Part shown: in pieces, positions 45,190 to 56,524 of the stretch | How the letters are laid out: the number at the start of each line of letters is the position of its first letter | Position numbering within the stretch: position 1 is the stretch's first letter | Translations under genes and position numbers: made by a program | Origin: Achatina immaculata | Taxonomy: Eukaryota > Mollusca > Gastropoda > Stylommatophora > Achatinidae | Assembly (NCBI GenBank): GCA_009760885.1 | Contig: CM019717.1 | Location: forward strand, 51,173,366-51,237,365 | Direction of reading: 5' to 3' | DNA: 64,000 nt | The notes under the pieces: model-generated | Databases searched by the model: none | The model's input: the letters and a program-made list of their open reading frames with translations, nothing else | Told to the model about the DNA's origin: nothing

Positions 45190-45380
45190 TATTCTTTCAA
45201 GGCTCGAACAGTTCGTGCGTCTTAAGACTATCGGACAAGGCGATGCTTATAGTATTTATTTGTTTGCATATTTTAATGACTTCATTAAGAAGCTGGAACG
45301 AAATGAGTTTAACATACCAGATGATGGTTTGCAAGTAACTGACATGGGCGAGCTTCACAGAAGCATGCCCGAGAGATTTC
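45190..45380 (+). mobile_element. LINE reverse transcriptase fragment (motif B region)
   Basis: LEQFVRLKTIGQGDAYSIYL, then FAYFNDFIKKLERNEFNIPD and DGLQVTDMGEL, resembles the QGD(P/V)LSPYLF...NDF+K.L block of non-LTR reverse transcriptases. Nothing else of the element remains; the 40-bp array starts straight after. Confidence 0.6.
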
Positions 45381-45439
45381 GGTATCAGCAGATATATGTA
45401 TCTTACAGATTTCGGTATGCCCTATTGATTAGCTGAAGA

Positions 45440-46040
45440 AAGCTTCTGAGAGATTTCAGTATCTTCTGTAGATACAAACATGTATCTTAGCGATTTCAGT
45501 ATCTTCTGTAGATACAAACATGTATCTTAGAGATTTCAGTATCTTCTGTAGATACAAACATGTATCTTAGAGATTTCAGTATCTTCTGTAGATACAAACA
45601 TGTATCTTAGCGATTTCAGTACCTTCTGTAGATACAAACATGTATCTTAGCGATTTCAGTATCTTCTGTAGATACAAACATGTATCTTAGCGATTTCAGT
45701 ATCTTCTGTAGATACAAACATGTATCTTAGCGATTTCAGTATCTTCTGTAGATACAAACATGTATCTTAGCGGTTTCAGTATCTTCCGTATATCAACACA
45801 TAAATATATCTTAGAGATTTCAAGATCTTCTGTAGATCAACACATAAATATTTCTTAGAGATTTCAAGATCTTCTGTAGATCAACACATAAATATTTCTT
45901 AGAGATTTCAAGATCTTCTATAGATCAACATGTAAATGTATCTTTGTGATTTCATTACCTTGTTTAAATAAGCACATACAAATATTTTAGAGATGTAAGG
46001 ATCTTCTACAGATACAAACAAAATCGTTGAGAGATTCCGT
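45440..46040. repeat. 40-bp tandem array with internal inverted repeats
   Basis: The unit CGATTTCAGTATCTTCTGTA plus GATACAAACATGTATCTTAG is near-perfect about nine times to 45785, then diverges to 46040. Each unit contains GTATCT and AGATAC alternately, so AGATAC can pair with GTATCT on either side. Confidence 0.95.
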
Positions 46041-46044
46041 TATC

Positions 46045-46790
46045 TTCATTATATCAAAATTTCAGAATAAATAGCAAATCAGCTCTTGAATGAAGTTACT
46101 AAAGGAGCAAAGGTTGTAGTTTTAGGTCTTTTTCGAGCAATGTAAAATGAGATAAAAAAAACATTTTAACCTTCTTCTATTCTTTGTCAAAGATTTATCA
46201 TACAAGTGTCCGACATCATGCACAATTTTATTATTGATCAAGTAGAGCAGGTATAATTTATTCAAGTTAGTTGTCATGTTCTTCAATAAATTTTCTTCAT
46301 GAACCTAACTTTGGCGTCAGTAAAGTGGGAAGTTTTACATCCAATTAAAATAGGTAAGCGAAGCTGTAAATAACATAAAATTATTCAGGATAGGAAAAAG
46401 GTAATACCTCCTCATTCTCATATTTAGTGGAAGTTTGGAAGCTGAAGGTAAGGTAGGCTATTTGTTGCATGTTCTCAACCTCGTTGATGAAAGCCTGCCT
46501 TATAAGGTTAAGTGGCAAAGTTTTACTTTTTTTTTTGGGGGGGGGGGGTTTCCGTATGTAACAGCAAGTTTTAATTTTCATGTGAAGCACAGAGGTATCC
46601 ATGTTATTACCTGAAATGAATATTCCTGTCTTCACAGTGGTATCGAGCTCGTAGATAAAAACGGAATACTTAGTGAATGTTGTTATGTTTATGGTGTAGT
46701 TTTCGTCCAGTTTTTTCCCATCAAAATTTCTCATCAAAATTTACTCTGGCAGAGCATGGAAATTAATTCAGGAGTGGAAGAGTTGATGGG
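46045..46790. other. No gene recognised
   Basis: A 118-codon minus-strand ORF (46381-46737) shows no recognised domain and crosses a 12-base G run (46537-46548), which makes it unlikely to be coding. Confidence 0.35.
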
Positions 46791-46794
46791 GGAA

Positions 46795-46880
46795 AAGGAA
46801 CGAACGAACATACTTTATTTTCAAAGGGTTAAGAATTGGGCACGCAGGCCCGTCTAATATTCTGCCCTACGGTGAAGGCG
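46795..46880 (-). mobile_element. CR1/L2-like LINE, extreme 3' end
   Basis: GAACGAACGAAC, then CTTTATTTTCAAAGGGTTAA, GAATTGGGCACGCAGGCCCG and TCTAATATTCTGCCCT, matches 54640-54710 (GATT tail, then the same). The tail here is AACG/CGTT-like. Confidence 0.8.
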
Positions 46881-47089
46881 ACCAAGAGAAAAATATCTCA
46901 GCGGATTCACAGAGCGGCATGAACATTTTGTTAAAATATGTATTTTAATTGGTAGAAAACATTAAGGATTGCACAAGACAGAGAAACATGATAACCAATA
47001 TTATCAGGACGGCATATAATGTATAAATCTTACATTAACATTGAAAACAAAACAGATGGAGTTCAGTGACTGACTAACATTTGACCTGT

Positions 47090-47562
47090 AAGAAGTTTGC
47101 GATGGCAGAATGTTCGAACGTGAGTAACATTTGACAGGCAAGAAGTTTACTGTACCAAATGTTAGAACGTGAGAAACAGTGACCTGCAGGATGTTTAGAT
47201 GTCAAATGTTAGAACACAGGCAACACTGACCTGCAGGATGTTTAGATGTCAAATGTTAGAACACAGGCAACACTGACCTGCAGGATGTTTAGATGTCAAA
47301 TGTTAGAACACAGGCAACACTGACCTGCAGGATGTTTAGATGTCAAATATTAGAACACAGGTAACATTGACCTGCAAGATGTTTAGATGTCAAATGTTAG
47401 AACACAGGCAACACTGACCTGCAGGATGTTTAGATGTCAAATGTTAGAACACAGGCAACACTGACCTGCAGGATGTTTAGATGTCAAATGTTAGAACACA
47501 GGCAACACTGACCTGCAGGATGTTTAGATGTCAAATGTTAGAACACAGGTAACATTGACCAA
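47090..47562. repeat. 47-bp tandem array 170 bp upstream of exon C
   Basis: Unit: ACTGACCTGCAGGATGTTTA plus GATGTCAAATGTTAGAACACAGGCAAC; about nine copies, the first two diverged. Confidence 0.95.
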
Positions 47563-47733
47563 ACAATGTAAGGATTTCATGTTTTATTGCGAGTTCTTTC
47601 TTACAAATTACGTGATAATATTGTGAAAACCATGGACACAAAAAAAAACAAAAACTGTGCCAGCAATAAATTTTGATCTGGGATAAAGGTTGTCTATCTT
47701 GTTTCGTGTATTGTTTTGTCTGTCTCTTGGCAG

Positions 47734-47854
47734 GAATATGGCAGAACTCTGTGCCCTCGTACGTGGGACGGCTATGCCTGCTGGCCTGACACCCCTGCAG
47801 GACAACGACGTCGCATTCAGTGCCCAGCTCATATTCCGCACGCCAGTACTGGAC
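47734..47854 (+). CDS. Class B GPCR exon C, first half of the hormone-receptor (HRM) domain
   Basis: Acceptor TCTCTTGGCAG at 47723-47733 and donor GGAC|GTAAGT at 47855; 121 nt, phase 0 in, phase 1 out. It encodes EYGRTLCPRTWDGYACWPDT, then PAGQRRRIQCPAHIPHASTG. The core CPRTWDGYACWPDTPAG carries HRM cysteines 2 and 3, the conserved Asp, the CW and the PAG turn; IQCP gives cysteine 4. This domain binds the C-terminal part of peptide hormones in secretin-family receptors (calcitonin, glucagon, PTH, PDF and DH31 types). The wording is closest, from memory, to calcitonin/DH31- and glucagon-type receptors, but I cannot assign the ligand. Overlapping ORFs here are other frames. Confidence 0.93.
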
Positions 47855-48385
47855 GTAAGTATCGTTCTATATATTGTGCCAAAATACAGTGCCCTCCCTT
47901 CCCCCCCATGACGTTAGGGCGTTAGTCGGTGCTGGTTTAATATCCTGACGCCAGTACATCTTTATCCTGAGTTAGTTACAAGCAGGCGGAAGATGAGAAA
48001 TGTCACACAGTAATAACCTCACGAAGTATCAACGTTAAAAAAAAAAGTATTAAAGCACAGGAAATACACACAGCTGAGTAACAGCTAAAAGAAGAAATGT
48101 TGGGTGGGGTTGGGTTGCAGACATCAGAGCAGCTCAAAGGAAATGAATGTAATATTCTAGACGGTTTCTTTCTGTGACAAACAGATTTTCTTGGAGAAAT
48201 AAAACGAGATCAACTTCTATCAGTGACTTGCACTGGGGCAAGATCTACGTGCATCTTCTTAAAAGCTAGACACCTGTCACCTTTTTTTCTAGCTGATTAC
48301 AAAATAAAATACGCATTTCTTACCTAAACTCGTTAGGTCTCCCATGGTAAATGTAAGGCTAATCCGGTTATGCCTCCGAGGCATA
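47855..48385. other. Intron, no feature recognised
   Basis: Start of the 15.5-kb intron between exons C and D. Confidence 0.4.
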
Positions 48386-48389
48386 AAAA

Positions 48390-48765
48390 ACAGGTGAGAA
48401 ACACATAAATGCCTTTGAATATAAATGCTACAGAAGAGTTCTTCAGATATCATGGACATAAAAAAGAACAAATATATCCATACTACAAGAACTTAATATT
48501 GAAGAAATTTGGCTAGTAAAGAGTATTAAACAGAGAAAATTTTTAAATATTTTGGACACATTAAACGTCATGAGAATTTAGAGAAGACCGTCTTGGAAGG
48601 GTACATAATGGGAAAAAGAAAGAGAGGAAGACTAAGGAAGATGGCTGCAAGACATCGTTGATAATCTGCAAATGAATGCATCAGCAGCAGAGCATCTTGT
48701 TTACAACCGAGAGGCCTACAAGAGAGCTGTCCCGCAAGGGACATGCAAATGACTGACTGATATTT
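48390..48765 (+). mobile_element. LINE family A, 3' end with short GACT tail
   Basis: Starts at the TGAGAAACACATAAATGCCT phrase shared with 40205. Continues through the FWTH/KYFGHIK, YIMGKRKRGR and NREAYKRAV regions with frameshifts. Ends at ATGCAAATGACTGACTGA. Confidence 0.8.
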
Positions 48766-48984
48766 TCCAAGATCTGTTGACAAATTGGAGGATTAAGTGA
48801 GTTGGCCACTTTTCTTTTCCCAAAAAGCAGTAGAAGCTACGATTTCTATGGCCCGTCCCTATCATATTTCTCCAATGAACAGCGTTATTTTATGTGCGTA
48901 CATATACAACATAACATAATGTTTTTCCGCTCATGTATTTTAATAACCATAAAAACAACTTATATGCTCATAGTTTCTCCAGTA

Positions 48985-49060
48985 CTGACACACACAAGTG
49001 CATACACACAAGTGCATACACACAAGCACACTCACATGCATACACACATGCAAACAAAAT
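48985..49060. repeat. CA-rich short tandem repeat
   Basis: ACACACAAGTGCAT and related 14-mers are repeated about five times. Confidence 0.7.
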
Positions 49061-49379
49061 CCTTGTTAAATACCCCAGAATAATACTAGCGTATTTCATA
49101 CAACGTGCACGCATATTCCAATGCACACATGAACTTGTCCATAACCTTCATTAAGAAAAAAAAACGGCTCTGCAGACATTTTTTCTCCTGTTCTTCTCCA
49201 TGATAGAAGACTTAACTAGACAAACGTTTCCATATTCTAAAGCAGAAGATTAACAATTGTGGAAGGCAGACCGGCTCGTGCGGATAAGAGAACTAATCAG
49301 AAATGTCCAACTTCTAAGGAGTTGTATCAATGCCTCGAGGGCCGCATATAAATCAAGCAGTTTTTGTACAGTTACATAA

Positions 49380-49675
49380 TATAAAAGATAGAAGGTAAAA
49401 TGTCCGTTTCCATGCCATCAAGGCATACTGGGGATACGGTGTTGGGCCCGTATTTCCACCACCTTGGGCATACGAAAGTGTGATGCAGTCAGTATCACAC
49501 CTCGTGGCATTTACCTTCCTAGATTTCTCCTGTACCCACTTTTTTTTTAGATCCTGGGTGAACCTCGGGGCCTTTTTGGTGTGCACCAGAAAAAAAAAAT
49601 CTCTCTACTGGGACTTGAACTCGGTACCACCAGATAAGCAAACCGAGCGCCAATCACTCAGCTAACCAGGCCGCC
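49380..49675 (-). mobile_element. tRNA-derived SINE, family 1, with target duplication
   Basis: On minus: A-box-like GTTAGCTGAGTGATTGG (about 49653-49669) and B box GAGTTCAAGTCCC (about 49608-49620), then T-rich linker and body. The direct repeat AGTTACATAA flanks it at 49370-49379 and 49676-49685: a 10-bp target site duplication of the kind made by LINE machinery. The best-preserved copy of three. Confidence 0.88.
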
Positions 49676-49689
49676 AGTTACATAACATA

Positions 49690-49994
49690 CTTCAGGAAAT
49701 GTTACACAGTCAGTTAGAGCTGTGATGATTTCTTTCTTTAGCCACATGAAGTTAAAACTCATCGTTTCTTGGCTAATATTTATTTTAATAAAATAAATTT
49801 TCGTAACAGCCTCACGGGTCGCCAGTTGGAAACCCATGAAAGGGGTCCACCCACTCTTAGCTGGAAGGTTCTAGAGAAAGCAAAACTCTTCAATCAACTC
49901 TCGTGTATAGTGCATTCAGTTGTATTCTCTGTCTTTTAAAACGTATCATCTGGAATGTGATGAAGAGTTCATGAAGAGAATAGACCGAAGGTTG

Positions 49995-50030
<36 letters not shown>

Positions 50031-50625
50031 TGAATGAATGAAGGAATGAAAAAACTGCATATTTTTTGAAGATGCCTGTGGTATTTCCAATAACACATGG
50101 CAAGAGAACTGTACAATGATCTTCATGGTGCAGCACAGGCACATGATCTAAGGTATTTTAATTTCACATAGGTTTATTTCCCTTCTTATCAACACACTGT
50201 CATAAGAAGCCTATCACCCTCATCTGCACGTTTAAAGTTTGTTCATTGGAAATGAAATCGGAAACGGATCAGGTAACAGTGACACAGTAAATGAATCAAA
50301 CAAAGAGGACCTGATGTAATTACGGAAAACAACAACAAAGCTTTCGACATTTCCATTTGACACATCTTTGACTTTTATTACTCGTTGCTTTATTTATTGT
50401 CTTGTTTTATGTTAAGTGTTTTCCCTTATTATTCTTCCCACTAATCAGGACCTGCAGACAGGGCCGTCTTAACATCATCAGGGGTCCCTTGGCAAAGTAA
50501 TGCACTGGGCCCCCACCATTTATCTCTCTAACCTATGCAAGTAATGTAGGAATTCATAAATTTCTTCTCCCCCCTCCTTTTTGTACATGGGACCCATGCG
50601 TTAAGACGGCATTGCCTACTGACAC
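49690..50625. other. No gene recognised; (GAT)n(GAAT)n microsatellite
   Basis: TGATGATGATG... followed by AATGAATGAATG at 49997-50045 may be the tail of a lost LINE. 50450-50620 is slightly GC-richer (GACAGGGCCGTCTTAACATC) without an identified motif. Confidence 0.4.
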
Positions 50626-50629
50626 ATCA

Positions 50630-50915
50630 TCATCATCATCATCACCGCCTTTCACTCCCTTGAGAGCATAGGCCACGGGTAAAGGCTCTCCAGTCATCCC
50701 TGTTCTTGGAATTATTCTCTGCTTCCTTCCATGTGCATCCCTTGTCTCTGAGCACTTTCACAATTCCTCTTCTCCAAGTAAGTCTGGGACTTCCCAGTTT
50801 TCTATTACTGACACATAGGAACATCCATTTCTTATATTCATGCTGTTTTTCATATTCACCTTCTGTTCTCATAATTGTTTCATCTGTCAAATACGAATTC
50901 AGCATTTTTCTCTAG
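50630..50915 (-). mobile_element. LINE family D, 3' end with (GAT)n tail
   Basis: Minus strand: YKKWMFLCVSNRKLGSPRLT, then WRRGIVKVLRDKGCTWKEAE and NNSKNRDDWRAFTRGLCSQG. This is the last part of an RTE-like LINE protein (WRR...RDKG.TW.EAE...R..WR.....C). It ends in an ATC run on + (50624-50643). Same 3' end at 63540-63685 and 9270-9340. Confidence 0.85.
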
Positions 50916-50979
50916 TGTGTACACATGTCTTTCATATGTGTATGGCATGATCTAGTGGTGAATGAGTGTGTTTGTGTGA

Positions 50980-51090
50980 TGATTTATGCTGCAAGCAGTG
51001 ACAGATGAGCGCATGTGTGATGATTTATGCTGCAAGCAGTGACAGATGAGCGCATGTGTGATGATTTATGCTGCAAGCAGTGACAGCTCA
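50980..51090. repeat. 41-bp minisatellite, about 2.7 copies
   Basis: Unit: GTGTGATGATTTATGCTGCA plus AGCAGTGACAGATGAGCGCAT. Confidence 0.9.
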
Positions 51091-51670
51091 ATGTATACCA
51101 ACATCCAAACGAAAGACCATTTCGCGTTGACTTTGACCCCGACTCAGAAACGACCTCAACATTGAAGCATTGCTCCAAGCCTTAGGTCCAAACATTAAGT
51201 CCAAGCATCAGGTCCAAGTATTAGGTATAAGCAATAGGTCCAAGATCTTACATCTCGCATACTTCTATACAATCCGTCCTCTAGCTTTCAAACAGCTGTT
51301 CTCCCCCAGTAAATCTCGCCCAGAACCCCCTCTCGTGATCCAGTTCAATAACATACAAGTCACATGATCAGCGTTCACATTGTTATTTCCTTTAACGTGT
51401 GTTGTGAAACAGACTGAACAGCCGCTACACACTCAGTAACCTATATATTGCAGTCATTTGCATAAGTTTAGGATGACCTGTTGTTTCTACAAGATTTCAG
51501 CCGAGTATCTTCCCCTTATTTCCCAAACTAAGTGTCGATGTTGCTTCATATTAATTAGCAGCTACTTATAAGTATAAGCTTTCAGGCGTCAATCTGCTTA
51601 TGGGTTTAATGCAGAGAAATTGTCTATATATTTTATATGTCATTAAAAGTGCATAAAAAGACCATCATTA

Positions 51671-51886
51671 AGTGCAAGTCAGAGGACAGCATTAGTGACT
51701 TTATGTCATGAAGGATAGTCAGAGGACAGCGTTAGTGACTTTATGTCATGAAGGATAGTCAGAGGACAGTATTAGTGACTTTATGTCATGAAGGATAGTC
51801 AGAGGACAGCATTAGTGACTTTATGTCATTAAGGATAGTCAGAGGACAGCATTAGTGACTTTATGTCATGAAGGATAGTCTGAACA
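51671..51886. repeat. 40-bp minisatellite, about 5 copies, in a Tc1 element
   Basis: Unit: AGTCAGAGGACAGCATTAGT plus GACTTTATGTCATGAAGGAT. It directly precedes the transposase coding remnant. Confidence 0.95.
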
Positions 51887-53345
51887 AGAAATAATCAGAA
51901 ATGAGAACGTTAGCGAGACTGATGTTCAGAACGCGACCACGAAATGTCAAGATACTGGAGATTTCAGCGAATGAAGAAGAACTGGACGTCCCAGTAAAAC
52001 AACTTCTAGTGATGACATACGGCGAATTATTATGCGTTCTCCGAGGAGTTCGTGCAGGAAAATCACGACCCTTATTCAACAATCACCAGGGACAGATGTT
52101 TTAATATTAGTACTGTTTCCCTATGTCTCAGAGAAGAACCTGGATTAAAATCATATACGCCTGGGAAAAAATATCCAAGACTAAATCCATTAATGAAAAA
52201 GAAAGGACTAGAGTTTGCTAAGCGTCATCAATCATGGACTGCTGAGAATTGGAGTCAGTTTTTTGTTCCTTCTGATGAATTAACTGTACAGGAATGTGCC
52301 TCATGCTTGTCACACCTTCCACGACCAGAGCGTAAAAGATTTCACGATAAAAATATCGTTAGCAACGTGAGACATCCCAAAGTCAGGCGATAAAGGGGTG
52401 CAATTTCAAAATCCAGTGCTTTTTCATTACACTTTTTGCCAAAGGGAACTACAATGACTAGTCCTCGTTATGCGGAAATGTTTAAAAGACAGTCTGGTAA
52501 CTCATACAACAGTGCGCAGGTGCTCAGTTTTCATGCATGATGGCGCCCCACGCCATAGATTCAAGGTAGTGAAAGACTACCTGACGTGGCGCCCCACGCC
52601 ATAGATTCAAGGTAGTGAAAGACTACCTGACGTGGCGCCCCACGCCATAGATTCAAGGTAGTGAAAGACTACCTGACGTGGCGCCCCACGCCATAGATTC
52701 AAGGTAGTGAAAGACTACCTGACGTGGCGCCCCACGCCATAGATTCAAGGTAGTGAAAGACTACCTGACGTGGCGCCTCATGCCATAGATTCAAGGTAGT
52801 GAAAGACTACCTGACGTGGCGCCCGCGCCATAGATTCAAGGTAGTGAAAGACTACCTGACGTGGTGCCCCACGCCATAGATTCAAGGTAGTGAAAGACTA
52901 CCTGACGTGGCGCCCCACGCCATAGATTCAAGGTAGTGAAAGACTACCTGACGTGGCGCCCCACGCCATAGATTCAAGGTAGTGAAAGACTACCTGACGT
53001 CGCGCCCCACGCCATAGATTCAAGGTAGTGAAAGACTACCTGACGTCGCGCCCCACGCCATAGATTCAAGGCAGTGAAAGACTACCTGACGTCGCGCCCC
53101 ATGCCATAGATTCAAGGCAATGAAAGACTACCTGACTTGGCGCCCCATACCATAGATTCAAAGCAGTGAAAGACTACCTGATGAAGAGCAAAATTACTGG
53201 GCATGACTGGCCCAGTAGCGTTGCCGATCTCAACCCCATAGAGAATTTTTGGACCCTTTTAAAGGATAAGGTTGCAGAAAAACAGCCATGAAATTCCCAG
53301 GCCTCGACTGAAGCAATAAAGTACTTTGATGTGACTACCTCAAGT
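51885..53345 (+). pseudogene. Tc1 transposase split by a minisatellite in its catalytic core
   Basis: Frames shift repeatedly, but the order is clear. HTH part: ENVSETDVQNATTKCQDTGD, RRTGRPSKTTSSDDIRRIIM. Linker: LREEPGLKSYTPGKKYPRLN, LMKKKGLEFAKRHQSWTAEN. First catalytic D in FFVPSDELTV. LPRPERKRFHDKNIVSNVRH; LPKGTTMTSPRYAEM. The second-D block (HDGAP, KVVKDYLT) is amplified about 14 times as a 46-bp unit. The third block VADLNPIENFWTLLKDKV follows the array. Ends near STEAIKYF. Not an enzyme; the 46-bp period rotates frames. Confidence 0.88.
52542..53181. repeat. 46-bp minisatellite, about 14 copies, born from transposase codons
   Basis: The unit GGCGCCCCACGCCATAGATT plus CAAGGTAGTGAAAGACTACC and TGACGT corresponds to GAP-R-HRFKVVKDYLT of Tc1 transposase. 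Most units are nearly identical; the last few are more diverged (CATGCC, GGCAATG, TTGGCG). One unit has lost bases (CGCCCGCGCC). Confidence 0.97.
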
Positions 53346-53599
53346 CCATAACTGATAGTCACATTTTATTTGTAGCAAAAAGAAAAACAAAGGTGACCAT
53401 ACCAAGTACTGATACCAGTTGTTGTTGTTGTTGTTGTTGTTGAAAAGAGTAAATATTCATCCGCTGTGTCATTTTTCTTTCAAATATCTTCAGAACTGGC
53501 TTACTTGTTTCTGCACAACTGTGAAATTTCAAGAACTCGAAGGTGGTCTTAAACTTTTGCGAATGACTGGACCACAGATGTAGGTTAATCTATCAGGGT

Positions 53600-54035
53600 C
53601 CAGAGTTGCTGTGGTGATTTTTAGTTATCAAGGGCACTGCTCTTCACCTTAATCATTGTTTTGTGCTATTTTAATTTTTTTTAAAATGCAGATAGGTTAA
53701 TTTTTTTTTAAAGCTGACCTATTTGCATTTTTTTCTGATCTTTTTACGTAACACTGCGTTTAGAAAGACAGATAAATAATTAGCGGAGGCTGAGAGAGAG
53801 AGAGAAAGAGAGAGAGAAAGAGAGATACAGAAAGAGAGAGAAAGAGAGAGACAGAAAGAAGAGAGAGACAGAAAGAGAGAGAGACAGAAAGAGAGAGAGA
53901 GAGAAGAGTCAAAGAAGAAACAGAAATTTCGTCGGAAGAGCAGACAAAGAAAACAGTTATGAAGAGACAGAACAAGAAATCTTTGCGATCAGTTGTAAAA
54001 CTTGTTTGGTGCAAATTTACATTAAAGCTATCTCA
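53600..54035. repeat. GA-rich microsatellite and flanks
   Basis: A purine-rich GAGA tract with AGACAGAAAG interruptions at about 53790-53910. The remaining sequence is AT-rich and unassigned. Confidence 0.8.
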
Positions 54036-54039
54036 GGAT

Positions 54040-54625
54040 GGTTACAGACCAACAATCCTTGGCAATGTACTGTCGTACTCGAGGCCAATCTAGCTCTCCC
54101 ATCATGACCGCCCAACCCAGGTTCTCCCCTCCCTGGTATAATGTATGCTAATTTTGCCTAATCTTCAACCATTCAATAACACAACAATACACTGACACGC
54201 AGTAAAATCACCAAGTCTGAATTAAGGACACAGCATTTTTAATCTCATAATACGCCACAAAGTAACTGACACTGACAACCACCAGGACACCAAGACGGGT
54301 GTCATCATAATAGACGAACAATTGGATGAACAAGATCAATGCAATACAGAATACTTCAACAATCTTCAATGACAGAAAAAAAAACATTTGGATGAACAAT
54401 GTCAATGCAAGCAAAATACTTCAAGCAATCATGAATAATAGAAAAGCAATTGGATGAACACTGGCAATGCAATGCAGGGTAATTAAGCATAGTATCATAC
54501 GATAATGACTTCTCATGTCTGCATATTGAAAACCTGATGGACCTGAGGTTCCGGGCTCTCTTCGCCTTCCGCGTAGTCTACACAACGAATATAATGTGCT
54601 ATAATATGCAATATCACCTACCCCC
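54040..54625. repeat. Repeat X, left part
   Basis: Contains CATCATGACCGCCCAACCCA then GGTTCTCCCCTCCCTGG, matched at 61080-61110 (ATTACATGACCAACCCAGGT). C/A-rich, non-coding. An imperfect 65-bp direct repeat (AACAATTGGATGAACAAGAT...AATCTTCAATGA and versions) lies at 54315-54480. Confidence 0.5.
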
Positions 54626-54629
54626 GCAG

Positions 54630-55395
54630 CTGATTGATTGATTGATTGATCTTTATTTCAAAATGGTTAAGAATTGGGCACGCAGGCCCGTCTGACATTC
54701 TGCCCTTTATTATACATCTTTCACTCTATTCCAGACATTCTACAAATATGCTGTTCATATAACAAACATAACTAACATTGAAGCTGAGAGACATAAAATA
54801 AAATATAACATTTACGTTTCGCTCTTAAACATTCACTCAGTACAGAAGTAACTACATACATTATAAATGACTATCTACTAAACAAAATTTTGGAGACTAT
54901 TCAGAAAACAATTAATTGTATTCGGTGTCTGTAAGAGCAGTTTAAGATAACTTTTAAGTTTTATAATTCATGGAGGCATGTAGTCGACATCAAATAGATA
55001 TTGGGAAAGCTTGTAGTTGTAGGAAGGAATATAATTTATATTTTTTATACAGGATGGGAGGGTATTCCAAAGATGAGCAGCAGAATAACTAAGGCTTTTC
55101 TTGTAAAGATCAAGTCTAGGTTTTGGAAGACATATGTTGTTCAAGCGTTGGCTGCACTTTGGGCTAAATTTAAACAGGTTCCATAGATAACGCGGGGCAT
55201 GCCGTGAAAGAATTTGATGTATTAACTTGGCTTTGTTGAAGAGGAACCTGTTCTTAAGAGGCAGTATTTTGATACGTTTGTGATGGTTAGTTGTTTGTGC
55301 TTGATCTTTGTCACTAATAAGCTTTAATGTTCGCTTTTGGAGTGAGCAAAGCCTCTTTGTATTTGACACTGAGCAACCATCCCAAACTGCTGCCA
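54630..55395 (-). mobile_element. CR1/L2-like LINE, 3' part with (AATC)n tail, nested in repeat X
   Basis: Minus strand, 54968-55400: WDGCSVSNTKRLCSLQKRTL, then KILPLKNRFLFNKAKLIHQI, HAPRYLWNLFKFSPKCSQRL and AHLWNTLPSCIKNI. This is the post-RT C-terminus of the same family as 1-504. The 3' UTR ends GAATTGGGCACGCAGGCCCG... and (GATT)n on + at 54631-54653. The frame is open for about 145 codons. It divides repeat X into 54040-54625 and 55396-56040. Confidence 0.85.
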
Positions 55396-56040
55396 TGACA
55401 CACTTCCATATAACTGTGCTTCTGCAACACACGATCAGTCTACATGAAAAGCATAATAAACGAATCATACATGTTGCCCATCAAATACACCGACAAAATA
55501 CAACTATATCATACATAGGATTTCCATATCGATACAAGAACCTTACCTCACAGATTAATTCACAACTACACAATCTACATCACATGAGGTGGGCTCGGGA
55601 GAATATGCTAAACATTCCCAATAATATAAGCACAACAAAGACACTATATCGCCGGCCATGCCCCCCCCCCCCAATCATCTAATCTGATACAAGCCAATGT
55701 TTCAATATATATCCCCCACCCTGAAATCAACTGCCAAATCACATGGACGATGACGCTTCGGTCAAGATCGTACACTTCTTGTTCCAAGCGTATATAGTCC
55801 ACACAATCGTTAGTTTTGATCACTTCTGCTTCTCTGAACTGCAGACTCTATACCAGTGATTTTCAACCTTTTTTTCTATGCACCCTTTTCTTCATGTCAG
55901 AATGCCATTCTCCTCATATTCCGAGACTGATGCATTCCAAGTAATATGTATATAATATTCCAACAGTTTGAGTTCGAGTCTGTCAGTCTGCGTTCCAATT
56001 TTTCAGCTCCTCCACAGAAACCCTAAAATTTCAACTCATT
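55396..56040. repeat. Repeat X, right part, including a block duplicated at 59748
   Basis: TACATCACATGAGGTGGGCT and GCCGGCCATGCCCC are shared with 61905-62030. From ATGCCCCCC (55659) to CAGCTCCTC (about 56012) it matches 59748-60105 closely (for example GATGACGCTTCGGTCAA, TTTTGATCACTTCTGCTTCT). No protein motif; class unknown. Confidence 0.75.
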
Positions 56041-56515
56041 CCCCTCTCCCCGCCCGCCCGAGAATCCCTGCTCAGACATTTCGTATGTAATCAATAGTTA
56101 CAGGTTTACCTAGGAGAGCAGCTGTTTCAGCACAAAAGTAATACATTGATGTGTGAGTTACAAGAAAGTTTAAGCTTTGGTGGAAAAAGTATTCTGAATA
56201 ATTATAGGACTAATAAAGAAAGAAAGAAAGTATTCAAATGAAGGAAACATGCTGAAAGAAGAGAAGGTTGGGTCAAAAAAGAAAGGAAGAAAAAGAAAAC
56301 GAAGAAAGAAGCGAAAGTATTCACGCATAATTATTTATGACGCCTCTGGTTCGTGGCACATAAAGTTTTAAAATGCAGGGACGCAAGTGCAGGGAGTGTG
56401 ACGTCGTTAATGATCGTTTATTTTAAGCGTTCATTGATTTTCCTTTAACATCAGTTTATAATGAACTCATTTCTTTTATTTTCCTACTGCTGATCAGTTT
56501 GGCGTTTCATAGTTT
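56041..56515. other. No feature recognised
   Basis: A GAAAGAAA-rich stretch (56215-56320); otherwise unassigned. Confidence 0.4.
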
Positions 56516-56524
56516 TGTTTCTTT

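Larger units (their letters stand above)
51451..53569 (+). mobile_element. Tc1-like transposon enlarged by two internal tandem arrays
   Basis: Inverted ends: CAGTCATTTGCATAAGTTTA then GGATGACCT at 51451-51479, and the reverse complement of CAGTCATTCGCAAAAGTTTA then AGACCACCT at 53541-53569. Between them lies a Tc1 transposase pseudogene plus a 40-bp array (51671-51886) and a 46-bp array (52542-53181). The 2.1-kb length, against about 1.5 kb for a normal Tc1, is explained by the arrays. Flanking TA duplications are not clean. Confidence 0.85.

Noticed and set aside
46381..46737. 118-codon minus-strand ORF as a gene
   Set aside because: Crosses a poly-G tract that makes PPPPKKKSK; no domain or splice signals.
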